This document shows positions 1-8,001 of a stretch of DNA of 37,179 nucleotides, piece by piece (the first letter of the stretch is position 1; the number at the start of each line of letters is the position of its first letter). The stretch lies in contig JASEJE010000031.1 of NCBI GenBank assembly GCA_030024085.1, forward strand, positions 1 to 37,179, in the 5' to 3' direction. Origin of the DNA: Bacillota bacterium. Lineage in GTDB: Bacteria > Bacillota > SHA-98 > UBA4971. A program made the translations under genes and the position numbers. The notes under the pieces are model-generated. The model did not search any database, was not told the DNA's origin, and saw only the letters and a program-made list of their open reading frames with translations.

Positions 1-109
1 AAATTCGAACGCATCTCACCGCACGCGCCGTCCCCGGAGGGCAACACCGGCAACCTTGGACAGGACTCACCCGCTGAAAAGCAGCGCGAACTTGTGGCGA
101 TCTACATAG
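1..109 (+). repeat. Dispersed ~211-bp hairpin element, copy A (right half only, cut by the window edge)
   Basis: This is the right half of the five-copy element, in the same orientation as the copies at 27330 and 36451. It matches them from the AAATTCGAACGCATCTCACC core through the ACACCGGCAACC inner arm. It ends in the degenerate terminal repeat GCGATCTACATAG, where other copies read CTACTTAG. The left half lies outside the window. It begins about 70 bp beyond the stop codon of the minus-strand ABC ATPase gene. The remaining bases to that stop (110-178) show no recognisable feature. Confidence 0.85.
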
Positions 110-178
110 GTGCGCGCCATGTGACGCACGGCGGGCGGCCTCCTTGTTATCGATCAGTGTCTTAGAACGGAACCATGC

Positions 179-1033
179 TCACCTCGTTGCGAGCTGCGGC
201 ACATCTGCTTCCTCGAAGACCACGCGCCGGCGCGGCAGCGCGACGCCCACCCTGGCGCCACGCCGAAAGCCGAGCAGGTTATGGATAGTTTCCCACAGAT
301 CGTAGAATAAGGGCGCTTCCAGCGAGCGCGGCCTGGGAAGCGGGTTCCGCAGCGTGGCGGCGACCCGACCGGGCCGCGCCGTAAGCACCACGATTTGGTC
401 CCCGAGGATGATCGCTTCTTCGATGTTGTGCGTGACGAATAGGATCGTCACGCCCGTCTCCTGCCAGATGCGGGTAAGCTCATCCTGGAGTGTCGTGCGC
501 GTGAGCGCGTCCAGGCTGCCGAAGGGCTCATCCATGAGCAGGACACGCGGCCGCACCGACAGCGCCCTCGCGATGGCGACGCGCTGCTTCATGCCGCCGG
601 AGAGCTGATGCGGGAAAAAGTCCTCGTACCCGGAGAGCCCAACCAGCTCGAGGTAGGCGCAGGCGGCGCGGCGGCTTTCGGCCACGCCCGGGACGGTGCG
701 GGTGATACGCAGCGCCCGGGCGACGTTCTCGAGGGCCGTGAGCCAAGGGAAGAGCTGGTCGAAGCTCTGGAACACGATCATCCGGTCCGTGCCGGGACCG
801 GCCGCGACGCGGCCGTCCACGAGCACCGTTCCGCTGGTCGGGCGCTCAAAGCCGCCGATGCACCTGAGGAGGGTCGACTTCCCGCATCCCGACGGGCCGA
901 TAATGGTGACGAACTCCCCGGTTGCCACGGACAAGCTGATGTCTTCGAGCGCCGCGATCTCGCGGCCGGCCGCGGTGAAGCGCTTGCCGAGACCGCGAAC
1001 CACAAGCCCTGCTTCCGCCCTCATCTGCAACAT
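179..1033 (-). CDS. ABC transporter ATP-binding protein, nitrate/sulfonate/taurine type (SsuB/TauB-like)
   Basis: This is the ATPase subunit of a three-gene importer that powers uptake through the neighbouring permease. From the chosen ATG the protein is 284 residues. It shows Walker A GPSGCGKST at about 46-54, a Q-loop near VFQSFDQLFPW, the signature LSGGMKQRVAIARA starting at about 144, Walker B VLLMDEP at about 164-170 and the switch histidine in FVTHNIEEAI. The open frame runs far upstream into the permease gene, but homology starts only here and AGGGAG lies about 8 nt before this ATG. An ATG 9 nt further in is also possible. It is the last gene of the operon 2919-179 (SBP, permease, ATPase). 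The family is clear; the substrate (sulfonate, nitrate, a pyrimidine precursor or other) cannot be read from the sequence. Confidence 0.9.
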   Translation of the reverse strand: MLQMRAEAGLVVRGLGKRFTAAGREIAALEDISLSVATGEFVTIIGPSGCGKSTLLRCIGGFERPTSGTVLVDGRVAAGPGTDRMIVFQSFDQLFPWLTALENVARALRITRTVPGVAESRRAACAYLELVGLSGYEDFFPHQLSGGMKQRVAIARALSVRPRVLLMDEPFGSLDALTRTTLQDELTRIWQETGVTILFVTHNIEEAIILGDQIVVLTARPGRVAATLRNPLPRPRSLEAPLFYDLWETIHNLLGFRRGARVGVALPRRRVVFEEADVPQLATR

Positions 1034-1071
1034 CTGCAACACTCCCTGGTGAAGGCCTTTGCCGAGTCCCG

Positions 1072-1872
1072 CTACTCCTGGGTCATCCCCCAGCGCCTGA
1101 CCGTACGTGCCTCGACTGACTCGAACAGGACCCGCTCGACTATGAGCCCGATGAGGACAATTACGATCATGCCGGCGAAGACGCCGGGGATCTCCATGAA
1201 GAACCGGCGCTTGTAGATGAACCACCCCATCCCTCCCTCGCCGCCCGACGCGCCGAAGACCATCTCCGCCGCGACGAGCGCCTGCCATGCGCGCGCCCAC
1301 GCCACGCGCATCCCCGACAGAATGTGTGGGAACGCCCCCGGTATGAGGACCTGCGCCACGAGGTGCAGCCCGCGCAGGCCGAGGTTCCTGCCGACCTCGA
1401 TCTGGGTGGCCGGGACAGACCGCAGGCCCGTGTGGAGGTTTGCCACCAGCGGCCAGACGGCGGCAAACCAGATCACGGCGGCGATGGACCTGTAGCCTGT
1501 GCCGAGCCACAGGATGACGATGGGCAGGACAGCGATGCCGGGAAGCGGGTGGAGTATCGCCATGAGCGTCTGGGCCCACTCCGAGACGATGCGGGCCGAC
1601 ATCGCAGCGGCGGTGACCAGGACGGCTGAGAGCACCGCAAGGCTCAGGCCGACGCCGACCAGGGCGAGGGAGAACCCCAGGCGCCCGAGGATCTCGCCGC
1701 TGGCCGTCTCGGTGGCGAGCGCGACGGCCACGTCGCTGAACGGCGGGAAGAGGAGAGCCGGAAGGCGCCCGGCACGGGCGACAAGCTCCCAGATTCCGGC
1801 CAGGGCTGTCACGAACAGCGCCTGGCGGAGAGTCCTGGTGTGCGCTGTGACGAGGCGTCTCGAACCAGTCAT
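1072..1872 (-). CDS. ABC transporter permease, SsuC/TauC (BPD_transp_1) family
   Basis: This is the integral membrane subunit of the SsuABC-like importer, 266 residues, the usual length for the family. The first hydrophobic segment carries the conserved IWELVARAG region, and about six membrane segments follow. The cytoplasmic coupling (EAA) loop reads roughly EVGRNLGLRGLHLVAQVLIP and is followed by GAFPHILSGMRVAWARAW. The late segment VAAEMVFGASGGEGGMGWFI is characteristic of nitrate/sulfonate/taurine permeases. It starts 15 bp after the substrate-binding gene stops, and the ATPase gene follows after about 38 bp, so the three genes are probably co-transcribed. Confidence 0.9.
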   Translation of the reverse strand: MTGSRRLVTAHTRTLRQALFVTALAGIWELVARAGRLPALLFPPFSDVAVALATETASGEILGRLGFSLALVGVGLSLAVLSAVLVTAAAMSARIVSEWAQTLMAILHPLPGIAVLPIVILWLGTGYRSIAAVIWFAAVWPLVANLHTGLRSVPATQIEVGRNLGLRGLHLVAQVLIPGAFPHILSGMRVAWARAWQALVAAEMVFGASGGEGGMGWFIYKRRFFMEIPGVFAGMIVIVLIGLIVERVLFESVEARTVRRWGMTQE

Positions 1873-1887
1873 TGCGACAGCCTCCTG

Positions 1888-2919
1888 TTAGTGCCGGAAC
1901 TGCAGTTGCTGGATGGGAGACGGTTCGCCTGCCCTGTCCCCGACGAAAGCGACGAGGTTCTCCCACGCGATATCGCTCAGGCTCCTCGGGACGCTCTTGA
2001 TGTAGCCGGCCTTCTGCATGAAATCGGCGAAGCCCATGAGGCCGTACGGTGCCGTTGTGTAGTCCATGCCCGGCCAGGTCAGGTAACGATAGGTCTTCTC
2101 CAGGGTGAGGCCGAATTCTGGCGCCAGGAGGACCGCGGCCTCCTTCTTGTTGATGTTGATCCATGCCATGGCTTCACTGATGGCCATCACAAAACACGCG
2201 TAGGCCACAGGGTTGCCGTCATGGAAGCGGGTTGTGGCGACGCCCACGTTGAAGCTGAAGGGTTGACCGAAGCAGGTCACGTCGTCGACGACCAGGTGCA
2301 TGTCGGGATGGCTCAGCTCTTCGAAGATGTAGGGCGGGGTGGTGAAGTGAGCCACGATGCCTTTTCTGGATATGAGGGCTGCTGCGGCGTCAGGGTGAGG
2401 CATCGCTACGATGTGCTTCTCGAAGGCGGTTGCCGAGCCAAGCTCCCTCTCAGCCTGCATGGCGAGGAGGATGTGCTGCACGCTTCCCGGCGACGGCAGC
2501 GCTATCCTGTCGTCGGGCTTGAAGTCCTTGAGACTCTTGATGGCCGGGTTGTTCGTCACCAGCCCGACAGGCACGACACAGAACCCTACCGCCGCCTTCC
2601 AGGGACAGCCTTTGTCCCAGCCGATGAGGAACGGCGGGATCCCCATGAACCCGACGTCAACCTCGCCTGAAACCAGTGCCTCGCGCACCGCGGCGCCCGA
2701 CCCGTACTCCTTCCAGATCGGCTTCAGGCCGTACTTCTCGAAGATCTTGTGCTTCTGGGCGACCACGAGCGGGGCGTACACGAGCCCGAACTGGCCCGCG
2801 ATGCGGATCTCCTGCGCCTGGGGGGCGCGAGCCGCGCTGATGCTGCCGCCGTCACCGGGCAATCCCAGCCATCCCACGAGAAGAGCCACACACACGATAA
2901 CCCCCAACAGCCGTCTCAT
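1888..2919 (-). CDS. ABC transporter substrate-binding protein, NMT1/SsuA-like
   Basis: This is an extracytoplasmic solute receptor of 343 residues. The ATG at 2919 is chosen because GGGAGG sits about 10 nt upstream and a signal peptide follows directly (MRRLLGVIVCVALLVGWLG). The frame is open further upstream but without signal or homology. The mature part begins EIRIAGQFGLVYAPLVVAQK and continues with GLKPIWKEYGSGAAVREALVSGEVDVGF, typical of NMT1/THI5-like and SsuA-like proteins. It is the first gene of the minus-strand importer operon. The ligand could be a sulfonate, a thiamine-pyrimidine precursor or another small anion or amine. I saw no riboswitch that would settle it. Confidence 0.88.
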   Translation of the reverse strand: MRRLLGVIVCVALLVGWLGLPGDGGSISAARAPQAQEIRIAGQFGLVYAPLVVAQKHKIFEKYGLKPIWKEYGSGAAVREALVSGEVDVGFMGIPPFLIGWDKGCPWKAAVGFCVVPVGLVTNNPAIKSLKDFKPDDRIALPSPGSVQHILLAMQAERELGSATAFEKHIVAMPHPDAAAALISRKGIVAHFTTPPYIFEELSHPDMHLVVDDVTCFGQPFSFNVGVATTRFHDGNPVAYACFVMAISEAMAWININKKEAAVLLAPEFGLTLEKTYRYLTWPGMDYTTAPYGLMGFADFMQKAGYIKSVPRSLSDIAWENLVAFVGDRAGEPSPIQQLQFRH

Positions 2920-3301
2920 GCCAAAAGACCCTCCCTGACACAGGAATTCGCAGCGTCCGATTGCGCTGGGTAGCGCTGCGACGTGATCATTTAGTATGAC
3001 GGCTGCCGGGTCGGTGTGCACGGCCACATGAGAAAGCGCTCCGCGGAAAGATGCCCGGGCGGACCACGGCGGCGGGCTTGCGGGGTGCCGGAGCTGTCGT
3101 CCTCTTCGGCCCGGCGCCGGGTCGGGGCGGTTCGGATCGTGTCGGACCCGGGACGCCCGGAGCTGCGGCTCTCCTTCGGCGGCGCTCCCGGTTCAGCGGC
3201 CCGCCGCCGTGTGATGTGCGCGGTGTGTGATGCGAGACGGTGTGGGTGACACCGGGGTTGGTATGGGACGGGGTGCCGCAGGCTTGCGGACGCCAGGCGC
3301 G
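2920..3301. other. Intergenic GC-rich stretch upstream of the SBP operon
   Basis: No convincing gene. The minus-strand sequence just before the operon holds the ribosome-binding site of the SBP gene and a weak -10-like TACTAA around 2992-2998, but no clear -35. The rest (about 3050-3300) is skewed, GC-rich and locally repetitive (many CGGCGG, GTGTG and CGGAG words). A small CCGCA/TGCGG hairpin lies just after the stop of the UPF0756 gene and lacks a U-tract. Confidence 0.4.
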
Positions 3302-3748
3302 TCACTTCCATCCAACCAGGCGAAGGAGCAGCGCAGTGATGCCCGCGGCCGCGAGAGGGCCCACCGGGATCCCACGAAGCAAAAAGACGCCTATGATGGT
3401 CCCAACAAGGATTCCCGCGATGATGTCCGGGCGTGCCTGCAGCAGCTGGACGCCCTGGCCATTGACGTAGGTCGCGGCCGCGCCGCCAACGATGGCGAGC
3501 AGGCCCGGCCACGTGCAGAGCGCGCGCAACACCTGGTCCATCGTGATCTGCCTTGTGGAGAGCGGTGAGAGGACCGCGATCATGAGCAGGACCAGTCCGA
3601 GCTGAAGCGCCCGCTGCTCGAGGAATGCGGCGAGCGAGTTGAGACCGGCTGCCTCTATGAACAGCAGCGCCGCGGCGGCGCCAGCGATGAGGGTGTTCCC
3701 GAACGCAAGCCCCACAGCGAGGACGACCAGAAGCGGGAGACCGTCCAC
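3302..3748 (-). CDS. UPF0756 (DUF441) membrane protein, YeaL-like
   Basis: This is a small integral membrane protein of 148 residues, the same length as E. coli YeaL, with about four hydrophobic segments. Conserved family features are a PLSTRQIT-like stretch after the second helix, a GVQLLQARPDIIAGILVGTIIGV block and the C-terminal RGIPVGPLAAAGITALL motif. The GTG at 3748 is preferred over the ATG 21 nt upstream: GGAGG lies about 10 nt before it, and the resulting N-terminus (DGLPLLVVLAVGLAFGNT) matches where family members begin. The biochemical role of UPF0756 is unknown. It is divergent from the MFS gene and separate from the importer operon. Confidence 0.88.
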   Translation of the reverse strand: MDGLPLLVVLAVGLAFGNTLIAGAAAALLFIEAAGLNSLAAFLEQRALQLGLVLLMIAVLSPLSTRQITMDQVLRALCTWPGLLAIVGGAAATYVNGQGVQLLQARPDIIAGILVGTIIGVFLLRGIPVGPLAAAGITALLLRLVGWK

Positions 3749-4155
3749 TGCAGAATCGCCTCCACTCATGCGGGCTATGGCTAACTGCCGGGCTGCGCTT
3801 GGCCATGCACCTGCCGAGCCACAGAGTGCGAGTCCCGATACCAGGGCGGGGAATGTCAGCGGTTATTCACGGACAGACGGCGCTGCGCAGAACGGGCGAC
3901 TCCGCCCCGGGCAGTTGCTCCTATGGCATATCTATTGACTCATCGCGTAGAAGAGACCGGTAGACCCCGGCCCCTTGAGCGAAAGCAGGCCGCAAGAGGT
4001 ATGAGGCTGCCGGAGAGGCGCAGATTATGCCTGTGGGCGGTCTCAAGGCGAAGGCGGGTAGCCTTTGCAGGATGCGCGGCGTGCCGCAGTAGTGGCCTGT
4101 GTGACCGCCGGCGGACCGGATGCGCTGGAGAAGTGAAAGCCGGGAGGTCGGTGTC
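3749..4155. other. Divergent intergenic region; possible structured leader of the MFS gene
   Basis: About 400 bp between the UPF0756 gene (minus) and the MFS gene (plus), with no gene that I can support. The half next to the MFS gene can fold: GGCGGTC (about 4037-4043) pairs with GACCGCC (about 4104-4110), enclosing a GCGGC-GT-GCCGC hairpin near 4076-4087. A TTGACT occurs at 3935-3940 without a good -10 at the right distance. I checked it against the riboswitch classes I know (lysine, glycine, SAM, cobalamin, M-box, yybP-ykoY, guanidine) and none fits. Confidence 0.3.
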
Positions 4156-5370
4156 ATGCAACCGAAGAACGTTTTGCCCTTTACGGTCCTTTGCACAGTC
4201 CCGTTCATCCTTGTCCTGGGCAACTCCATGCTCATCCCGGTGCTGCCCAGGGTGAGGTCGGCGCTTCACCTCACCCAGGCCCAGACGGGCCTCTTCATCA
4301 CCGCTTTCTCGGTTCCAGCGGGGCTGGCCATCATGTTCGTCGGCGCCCTTTCCGACCGGATCGGGCGCAAGCAGGTGATGGCCCCCAGCCTTGTCGTGTA
4401 CGGGGCGGGAGGCATCATGGCCGCGCTCGCCGCGCTGCTCGCGCAACGCCCGTACTGGCTCATCCTCGGCGCAAGGGTGATCCAGGGCGTGGGCGCGGCG
4501 GGCACTGGGCCTATAGCCACGGCGGTGGCCGGGGACATGTTCCAATCCCAGGAGAGGACGCGGGCTGTCGGTATACTCGAGGCCTCCAATGGGTTCGGCA
4601 AGGTGATGAGCCCCGTGCTGGGCGCGGGCGCGGCGCTGGTGGCCTGGTGGGCTCCGTTCCTGCTCTTCGCGGTGCTGGCCCTCCCTGCGGCCGTGGGCGT
4701 GTGGGCGCTCTGCCCCGAGCCGGTGCGCCGGGGTCGGCAGCAGACCAGCACGCGCACGTACTTTGCCGACCTCGGCCGCGTGTTCAGGGAGAAGGGCTGG
4801 TCCCTCGCGGCCTGTTATGCGGCAGGTGCGGTGGTGCTGCTCGTGCTCTTCGGCGTGCTCTTTTACGCCTCGGACGCCCTCGAGCAGCACTATGGGGTCG
4901 GCGGCCTCATGAAGGGCGTCATGATAGCCGCGCCCATATTCGTGATGTCGGCAACCTCGCTCCTCGCGGGGCTGTTCCTTGAAAAACATGTGACGCTGCT
5001 CAAGACGGCCGCGGTGACAGGACTTGCGCTCGTGGCTGCGTCCCTTGGGCTCCTGACCTTCCGGTCGGGGCTTGCGTGGCTGGGGGCGCTGACAGCCGTG
5101 ATGGGACTCGGAAGCGGGCTGGTGCTGCCCTCTCTCAATACGATGGTGACAAGCGCAGCGGGGGGCCAGATGCGCGGGATGGTCACCTCCGTGTACGGCG
5201 CCGTGCGGTTCCTCGGGGTCGCGGCCGGTCCGCCCGTGTTCGGCCTCATAATGGACTCGCGGTGCATCCCGGTGTTCGTCCCGACCGCGGTGGCGGCGGG
5301 TGCAGCTGCGCTTTTCGTGCTCCTCGCGCTGGACCAGAGGCTCCTCGCCCCGCCGCCAGGGAATCGCTAG
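4156..5370 (+). CDS. Major facilitator superfamily (MFS) transporter, probable drug/metabolite exporter
   Basis: This is a 404-residue proton-coupled transporter with about 12 hydrophobic segments. The loop between helices 2 and 3 carries the MFS signature GALSDRIGRKQVM. Helix 4 reads LGARVIQGVGAAGTGPIA, typical of the DHA1 drug:H+ antiporter branch. A motif-C-like segment follows (GFGKVMSPVLGAGAALVAWW). The ATG at 4156 has GGGAGGT about 8 nt upstream, better than a GTG/ATG start 36 nt earlier. It stands alone, about 195 bp before the sugar ABC operon. The substrate is unknown. Confidence 0.9.
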   Translation: MQPKNVLPFTVLCTVPFILVLGNSMLIPVLPRVRSALHLTQAQTGLFITAFSVPAGLAIMFVGALSDRIGRKQVMAPSLVVYGAGGIMAALAALLAQRPYWLILGARVIQGVGAAGTGPIATAVAGDMFQSQERTRAVGILEASNGFGKVMSPVLGAGAALVAWWAPFLLFAVLALPAAVGVWALCPEPVRRGRQQTSTRTYFADLGRVFREKGWSLAACYAAGAVVLLVLFGVLFYASDALEQHYGVGGLMKGVMIAAPIFVMSATSLLAGLFLEKHVTLLKTAAVTGLALVAASLGLLTFRSGLAWLGALTAVMGLGSGLVLPSLNTMVTSAAGGQMRGMVTSVYGAVRFLGVAAGPPVFGLIMDSRCIPVFVPTAVAAGAAALFVLLALDQRLLAPPPGNR

Positions 5371-5416
5371 GCTGTGCTCGGGACGCCAGCTTTGCTCAGG
5401 CCCTGTTTCGGGAATC

Positions 5417-5518
5417 GTGGTACATGCAGCCAGTTCATGAGTAAAGTGGTACATGCAGCAAGCGAGAATCAGCTACCGATATTTCCACACAGCTAAAGAA
5501 GGATTTTGTAAATGCAGC
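5417..5518. repeat. Spaced direct repeats of a GTGGTACATGCAGC motif
   Basis: The 14-mer GTGGTACATGCAGC occurs exactly at 5417-5430 and 5446-5459 (29-bp period). A related GTAAATGCAGC lies at 5508-5518. All lie between the MFS gene and the sugar ABC operon, just upstream of its first gene. They could be binding sites for a regulator of the operon or multiple transposase-binding repeats at a former insertion-sequence end. No transposase fragment is visible beside them. A TTGACA occurs at 5524-5529 without a good -10. Confidence 0.6.
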
Positions 5519-5565
5519 TAGAATTGACATGTACGATCATTAATACCAGAGAGGAGGCATCACAG

Positions 5566-6888
5566 GTGAAGGCTGGAATCATGCGGAGAGCATCGCGTGT
5601 CCTGGCATTGGCGCTGCTCCTTGGTGGCCTGGTCGCAGCCGTAGTCCCCGCCGGGGCTGCCGGCAAGTGGACGGGCACGCTGGTCGTGTGGGACTTCCCG
5701 AGGCCGGAGGCGGCAGCGGAGTGGGAACTCGCGGCGTTCAAGAAGTTCGAGGAAAGCCATCCCGGCGTCAAGATCGAGTACACCAAGCTGTCGTGGGCAG
5801 GTGGTGGTGAGAAACTCGACGTCGCGGTGGCTGCGGGCGATCCCCCCGACATCTGCGGGAGCGGCCTGCGTCTTCCGTATGTGCTCCAGGGTGCTCTCGA
5901 GCCCATCGACCCCTACCTGACGGCTGAGGACCTCAAGGATTTCTATGAGGGCTCGCTCAACGCGGTCACGCTGAACGGCAAGCGGTGGGGGTGGCCGTGG
6001 TACAATACGGTCTACACTCTGTACCTCAATGTTGACCTCTTCAAAGAAAGGCGCGTTCCGCTTCCCGAGAACGGCCAGTGGACGTGGCGCGAGTTCCTGT
6101 ATGCCATGCAGCAACTCACCTTCGACCGGGACGGCGATGGCAAGATCGACGTGTATGGCTTCGGCTTCACAATTCAACCCACCTACCTGCAGCCTTTTGG
6201 CTTCATCTACGCCGAGGGTGGACGGATTCTGAGCCCCGATGGCAAGGAGTTCGTCCTCGATAAGCCCGAGGCGGTGGCGGGCATAAAGAGGCTGTACGAC
6301 ATGGTCTGGACGTACAAGTGCGCGCTCCCCGGCGCGGGCGGCATGACCACGGTCGATGTCCACAATGCCTTCCTGAACTCGAGGAGCATTGCGGCATTCG
6401 CCGATACGACCGGGATAATCTCTGCCTTCACGACCCATAACCAGAAGGTCGAGAAAGGAGAGATCCAGGGCCAGAAGATAAACCTTGTCACCGCCGGCTA
6501 TCCGCGCGGCAGCACCGGCCTGCCGGTGGCGGCGGGTCCGGGCGTCGGGAGCTGGGCCGTGTTCAAGCAGAAGGACCCCGCCAAGCGCGACGTCGTCATG
6601 GAGCTTGCGAGATTCCTCACGAGCGGCAAGAGCCAGAAAGAGGTCGTCCCGCTCATAGGCACATTCCCGAGCCGCAAGTCCGCGGGGAACGTGTGGGCGG
6701 GCCATCCGTATCTCGAGCGCGTCGCGCCGAGCGTCGAGTATGCCGTCTACCCGCCGATGCATCCCGAGTGGGCGAAGATCGACGAGAAGATCATGAAGGA
6801 ACTCCAGCTTGCCATGCTCGGAGAGAAGACGATCGAGGCCGCCCTGAGGGACGCAAAGAGGCAGGTCGAGCGCTTCCTCAGGCCGTGA
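5566..6888 (+). CDS. ABC transporter sugar-binding protein (extracellular solute-binding protein family 1)
   Basis: This is the receptor of a carbohydrate (CUT1-type) importer, 440 residues. The GTG at 5566 is chosen because AGAGGAGG lies 9 nt upstream; earlier in-frame ATGs lack such a site. A signal peptide spans about residues 6-32 (MRRASRVLALALLLGGLVAA, then a PAGAAG cleavage zone). Mature features of family 1 include TLVVWDFPRPEAAAEWELAAF, FEESHPGVKIEY, VAAGDPPDI and WPWYNTVYTLYLNVDLFKE. A DRDGDGKIDVYGFGF loop looks Ca-binding-like and is common in sugar-binding proteins. It is the first gene of an operon with two permeases and, downstream, a NamZ-type muramidase, so an amino sugar such as MurNAc is a plausible ligand (inference). 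Confidence 0.92.
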   Translation: MKAGIMRRASRVLALALLLGGLVAAVVPAGAAGKWTGTLVVWDFPRPEAAAEWELAAFKKFEESHPGVKIEYTKLSWAGGGEKLDVAVAAGDPPDICGSGLRLPYVLQGALEPIDPYLTAEDLKDFYEGSLNAVTLNGKRWGWPWYNTVYTLYLNVDLFKERRVPLPENGQWTWREFLYAMQQLTFDRDGDGKIDVYGFGFTIQPTYLQPFGFIYAEGGRILSPDGKEFVLDKPEAVAGIKRLYDMVWTYKCALPGAGGMTTVDVHNAFLNSRSIAAFADTTGIISAFTTHNQKVEKGEIQGQKINLVTAGYPRGSTGLPVAAGPGVGSWAVFKQKDPAKRDVVMELARFLTSGKSQKEVVPLIGTFPSRKSAGNVWAGHPYLERVAPSVEYAVYPPMHPEWAKIDEKIMKELQLAMLGEKTIEAALRDAKRQVERFLRP

Positions 6889-7035
6889 GCCGGTGAGGAC
6901 GCAAGAGCGTAACGCGGGGCCGGGCCACCCGGGAATGCTGCCGGGGCCTGTCCCCGCGGTCCCGGCCCCGTGGTCTCTCACCTTCGGTCGGGGCTGTCCC
7001 GACAGGGAACGCCAGAAAGGGAGGTCGGTGGAAAC

Positions 7036-7974
7036 GTGCCTGGCGCGATGTCACCGACGGTCGCAAGCGCGAGACGATACGGAAGGAACCCGTATTTGCA
7101 GACGTTGCGGCTCATCCGCAAGAAGAAGTGGGCTTACGTTTTCATAGCTCCCGACATCCTGCTCTTTCTGGGCTTCATCGTGGTGCCCGTGGTGCGGTCC
7201 TTCATGCTTGCGTTTCAGGAGTTCCGGCTCTCGGGCAACGTGTGGGTGGGCCTCGACAACTTCAAGTACGTGCTGACGGACCCCGTCTTCGGCGCGGCTA
7301 TGCGCAACACAGCGTTGTACACGGTGGTCATGGTCCCTCAGAACATCATAGTGGCGCTTCTCCTGGCGAGCATTCTGAGGCATCTCTCCGAGCGCACGCA
7401 GAGCCTTTTCAGGGCGGCATACTATCTCCCCGGCGTGGCGTCTGCGGTCGTCATCTCCATGGTGTGGAAGTGGATATACGATCCCAACTTCGGCCTGTTC
7501 AACTTCCTCCTGAGTAGGATCGGCCTCGGACCGTACCCATGGCTCACAAGTCCCAGGACGTCGCTTTTCAGCATCATGCTCATGGGCATCCTGGCGGCTC
7601 CAGGGGGTTTCATAATCCTGTACCTTGCAGCGATGAAGAAGATCCCGAGGGATCTCTATGAGGTCGCCGATATCGACGGCGCCACGCCCATCCGCAAGTG
7701 GTGGAACATAACCCTGCCGCTCCTCAAGCCCACCACGCTCTATCTTGCGATCGTGTCCACGATAGGCAGCTTTCAGATATTCACGGCCGCGTACGTCATG
7801 ACGCAGGGCGGACCAGGGTATTCCACGACCACGGTGGTATACCTCATCTATAACACGGCGTTTCGCGACTTCGAGTTCGGGCTTGCGTCCGCCCAGGCCG
7901 TGATCCTGTTTCTCGTGATCGTCGCGGTGTCGGTCTTCAACTTCCGGCGGTTCTCCACGGACGTCCAGTATTAG
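7036..7974 (+). CDS. Sugar ABC transporter permease (MalF/UgpA-like)
   Basis: This is the first membrane subunit of the CUT1 importer, 312 residues with about six membrane segments. The EAA coupling loop reads IPRDLYEVADIDGATPIRKW followed by WNITLPLLKPTTLYL. A conserved TQGGPGYSTTTVVYLIYNTAF stretch is typical of UgpA/LacF-like permeases. The GTG at 7036 is preferred because AAAGGGAGGT lies 10 nt before it; an ATG at 7048 is about 22 nt away and a far-upstream GTG has no site. It lies 147 bp after the binding protein. No ATPase gene is present in the operon, so it probably shares a multitask MsmX/UgpC-type ATPase encoded elsewhere, as is common for CUT1 systems in Bacillota. Confidence 0.92.
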   Translation: MPGAMSPTVASARRYGRNPYLQTLRLIRKKKWAYVFIAPDILLFLGFIVVPVVRSFMLAFQEFRLSGNVWVGLDNFKYVLTDPVFGAAMRNTALYTVVMVPQNIIVALLLASILRHLSERTQSLFRAAYYLPGVASAVVISMVWKWIYDPNFGLFNFLLSRIGLGPYPWLTSPRTSLFSIMLMGILAAPGGFIILYLAAMKKIPRDLYEVADIDGATPIRKWWNITLPLLKPTTLYLAIVSTIGSFQIFTAAYVMTQGGPGYSTTTVVYLIYNTAFRDFEFGLASAQAVILFLVIVAVSVFNFRRFSTDVQY

Positions 7975-8001
7975 GGACGCCGGCAGTGGGGGTGAGTAAG
8001 C

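Noticed and set aside
1033-2164. Upstream extension of the ABC ATPase reading frame through the permease gene
   Set aside because: The extension is antisense-like, Arg/Pro/His-rich shadow sequence. ATPase homology and a ribosome-binding site begin only at 1033.
3960-4120. Lysine, glycine or cobalamin riboswitch before the MFS gene
   Set aside because: Isolated words such as AGAGGCGC resemble parts of the lysine class, but the order and remaining core elements do not match.
3940-5454. 504-codon open frame on the minus strand opposite the MFS gene
   Set aside because: It is the mirror of a strongly supported MFS gene, with a composition (His, Arg, Glu, Gly rich) typical of a shadow frame and no domain.
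5417-5518. CRISPR array
   Set aside because: Only two exact repeats of 14 bp and a third partial one, with no regular spacer series and no cas genes in the window.
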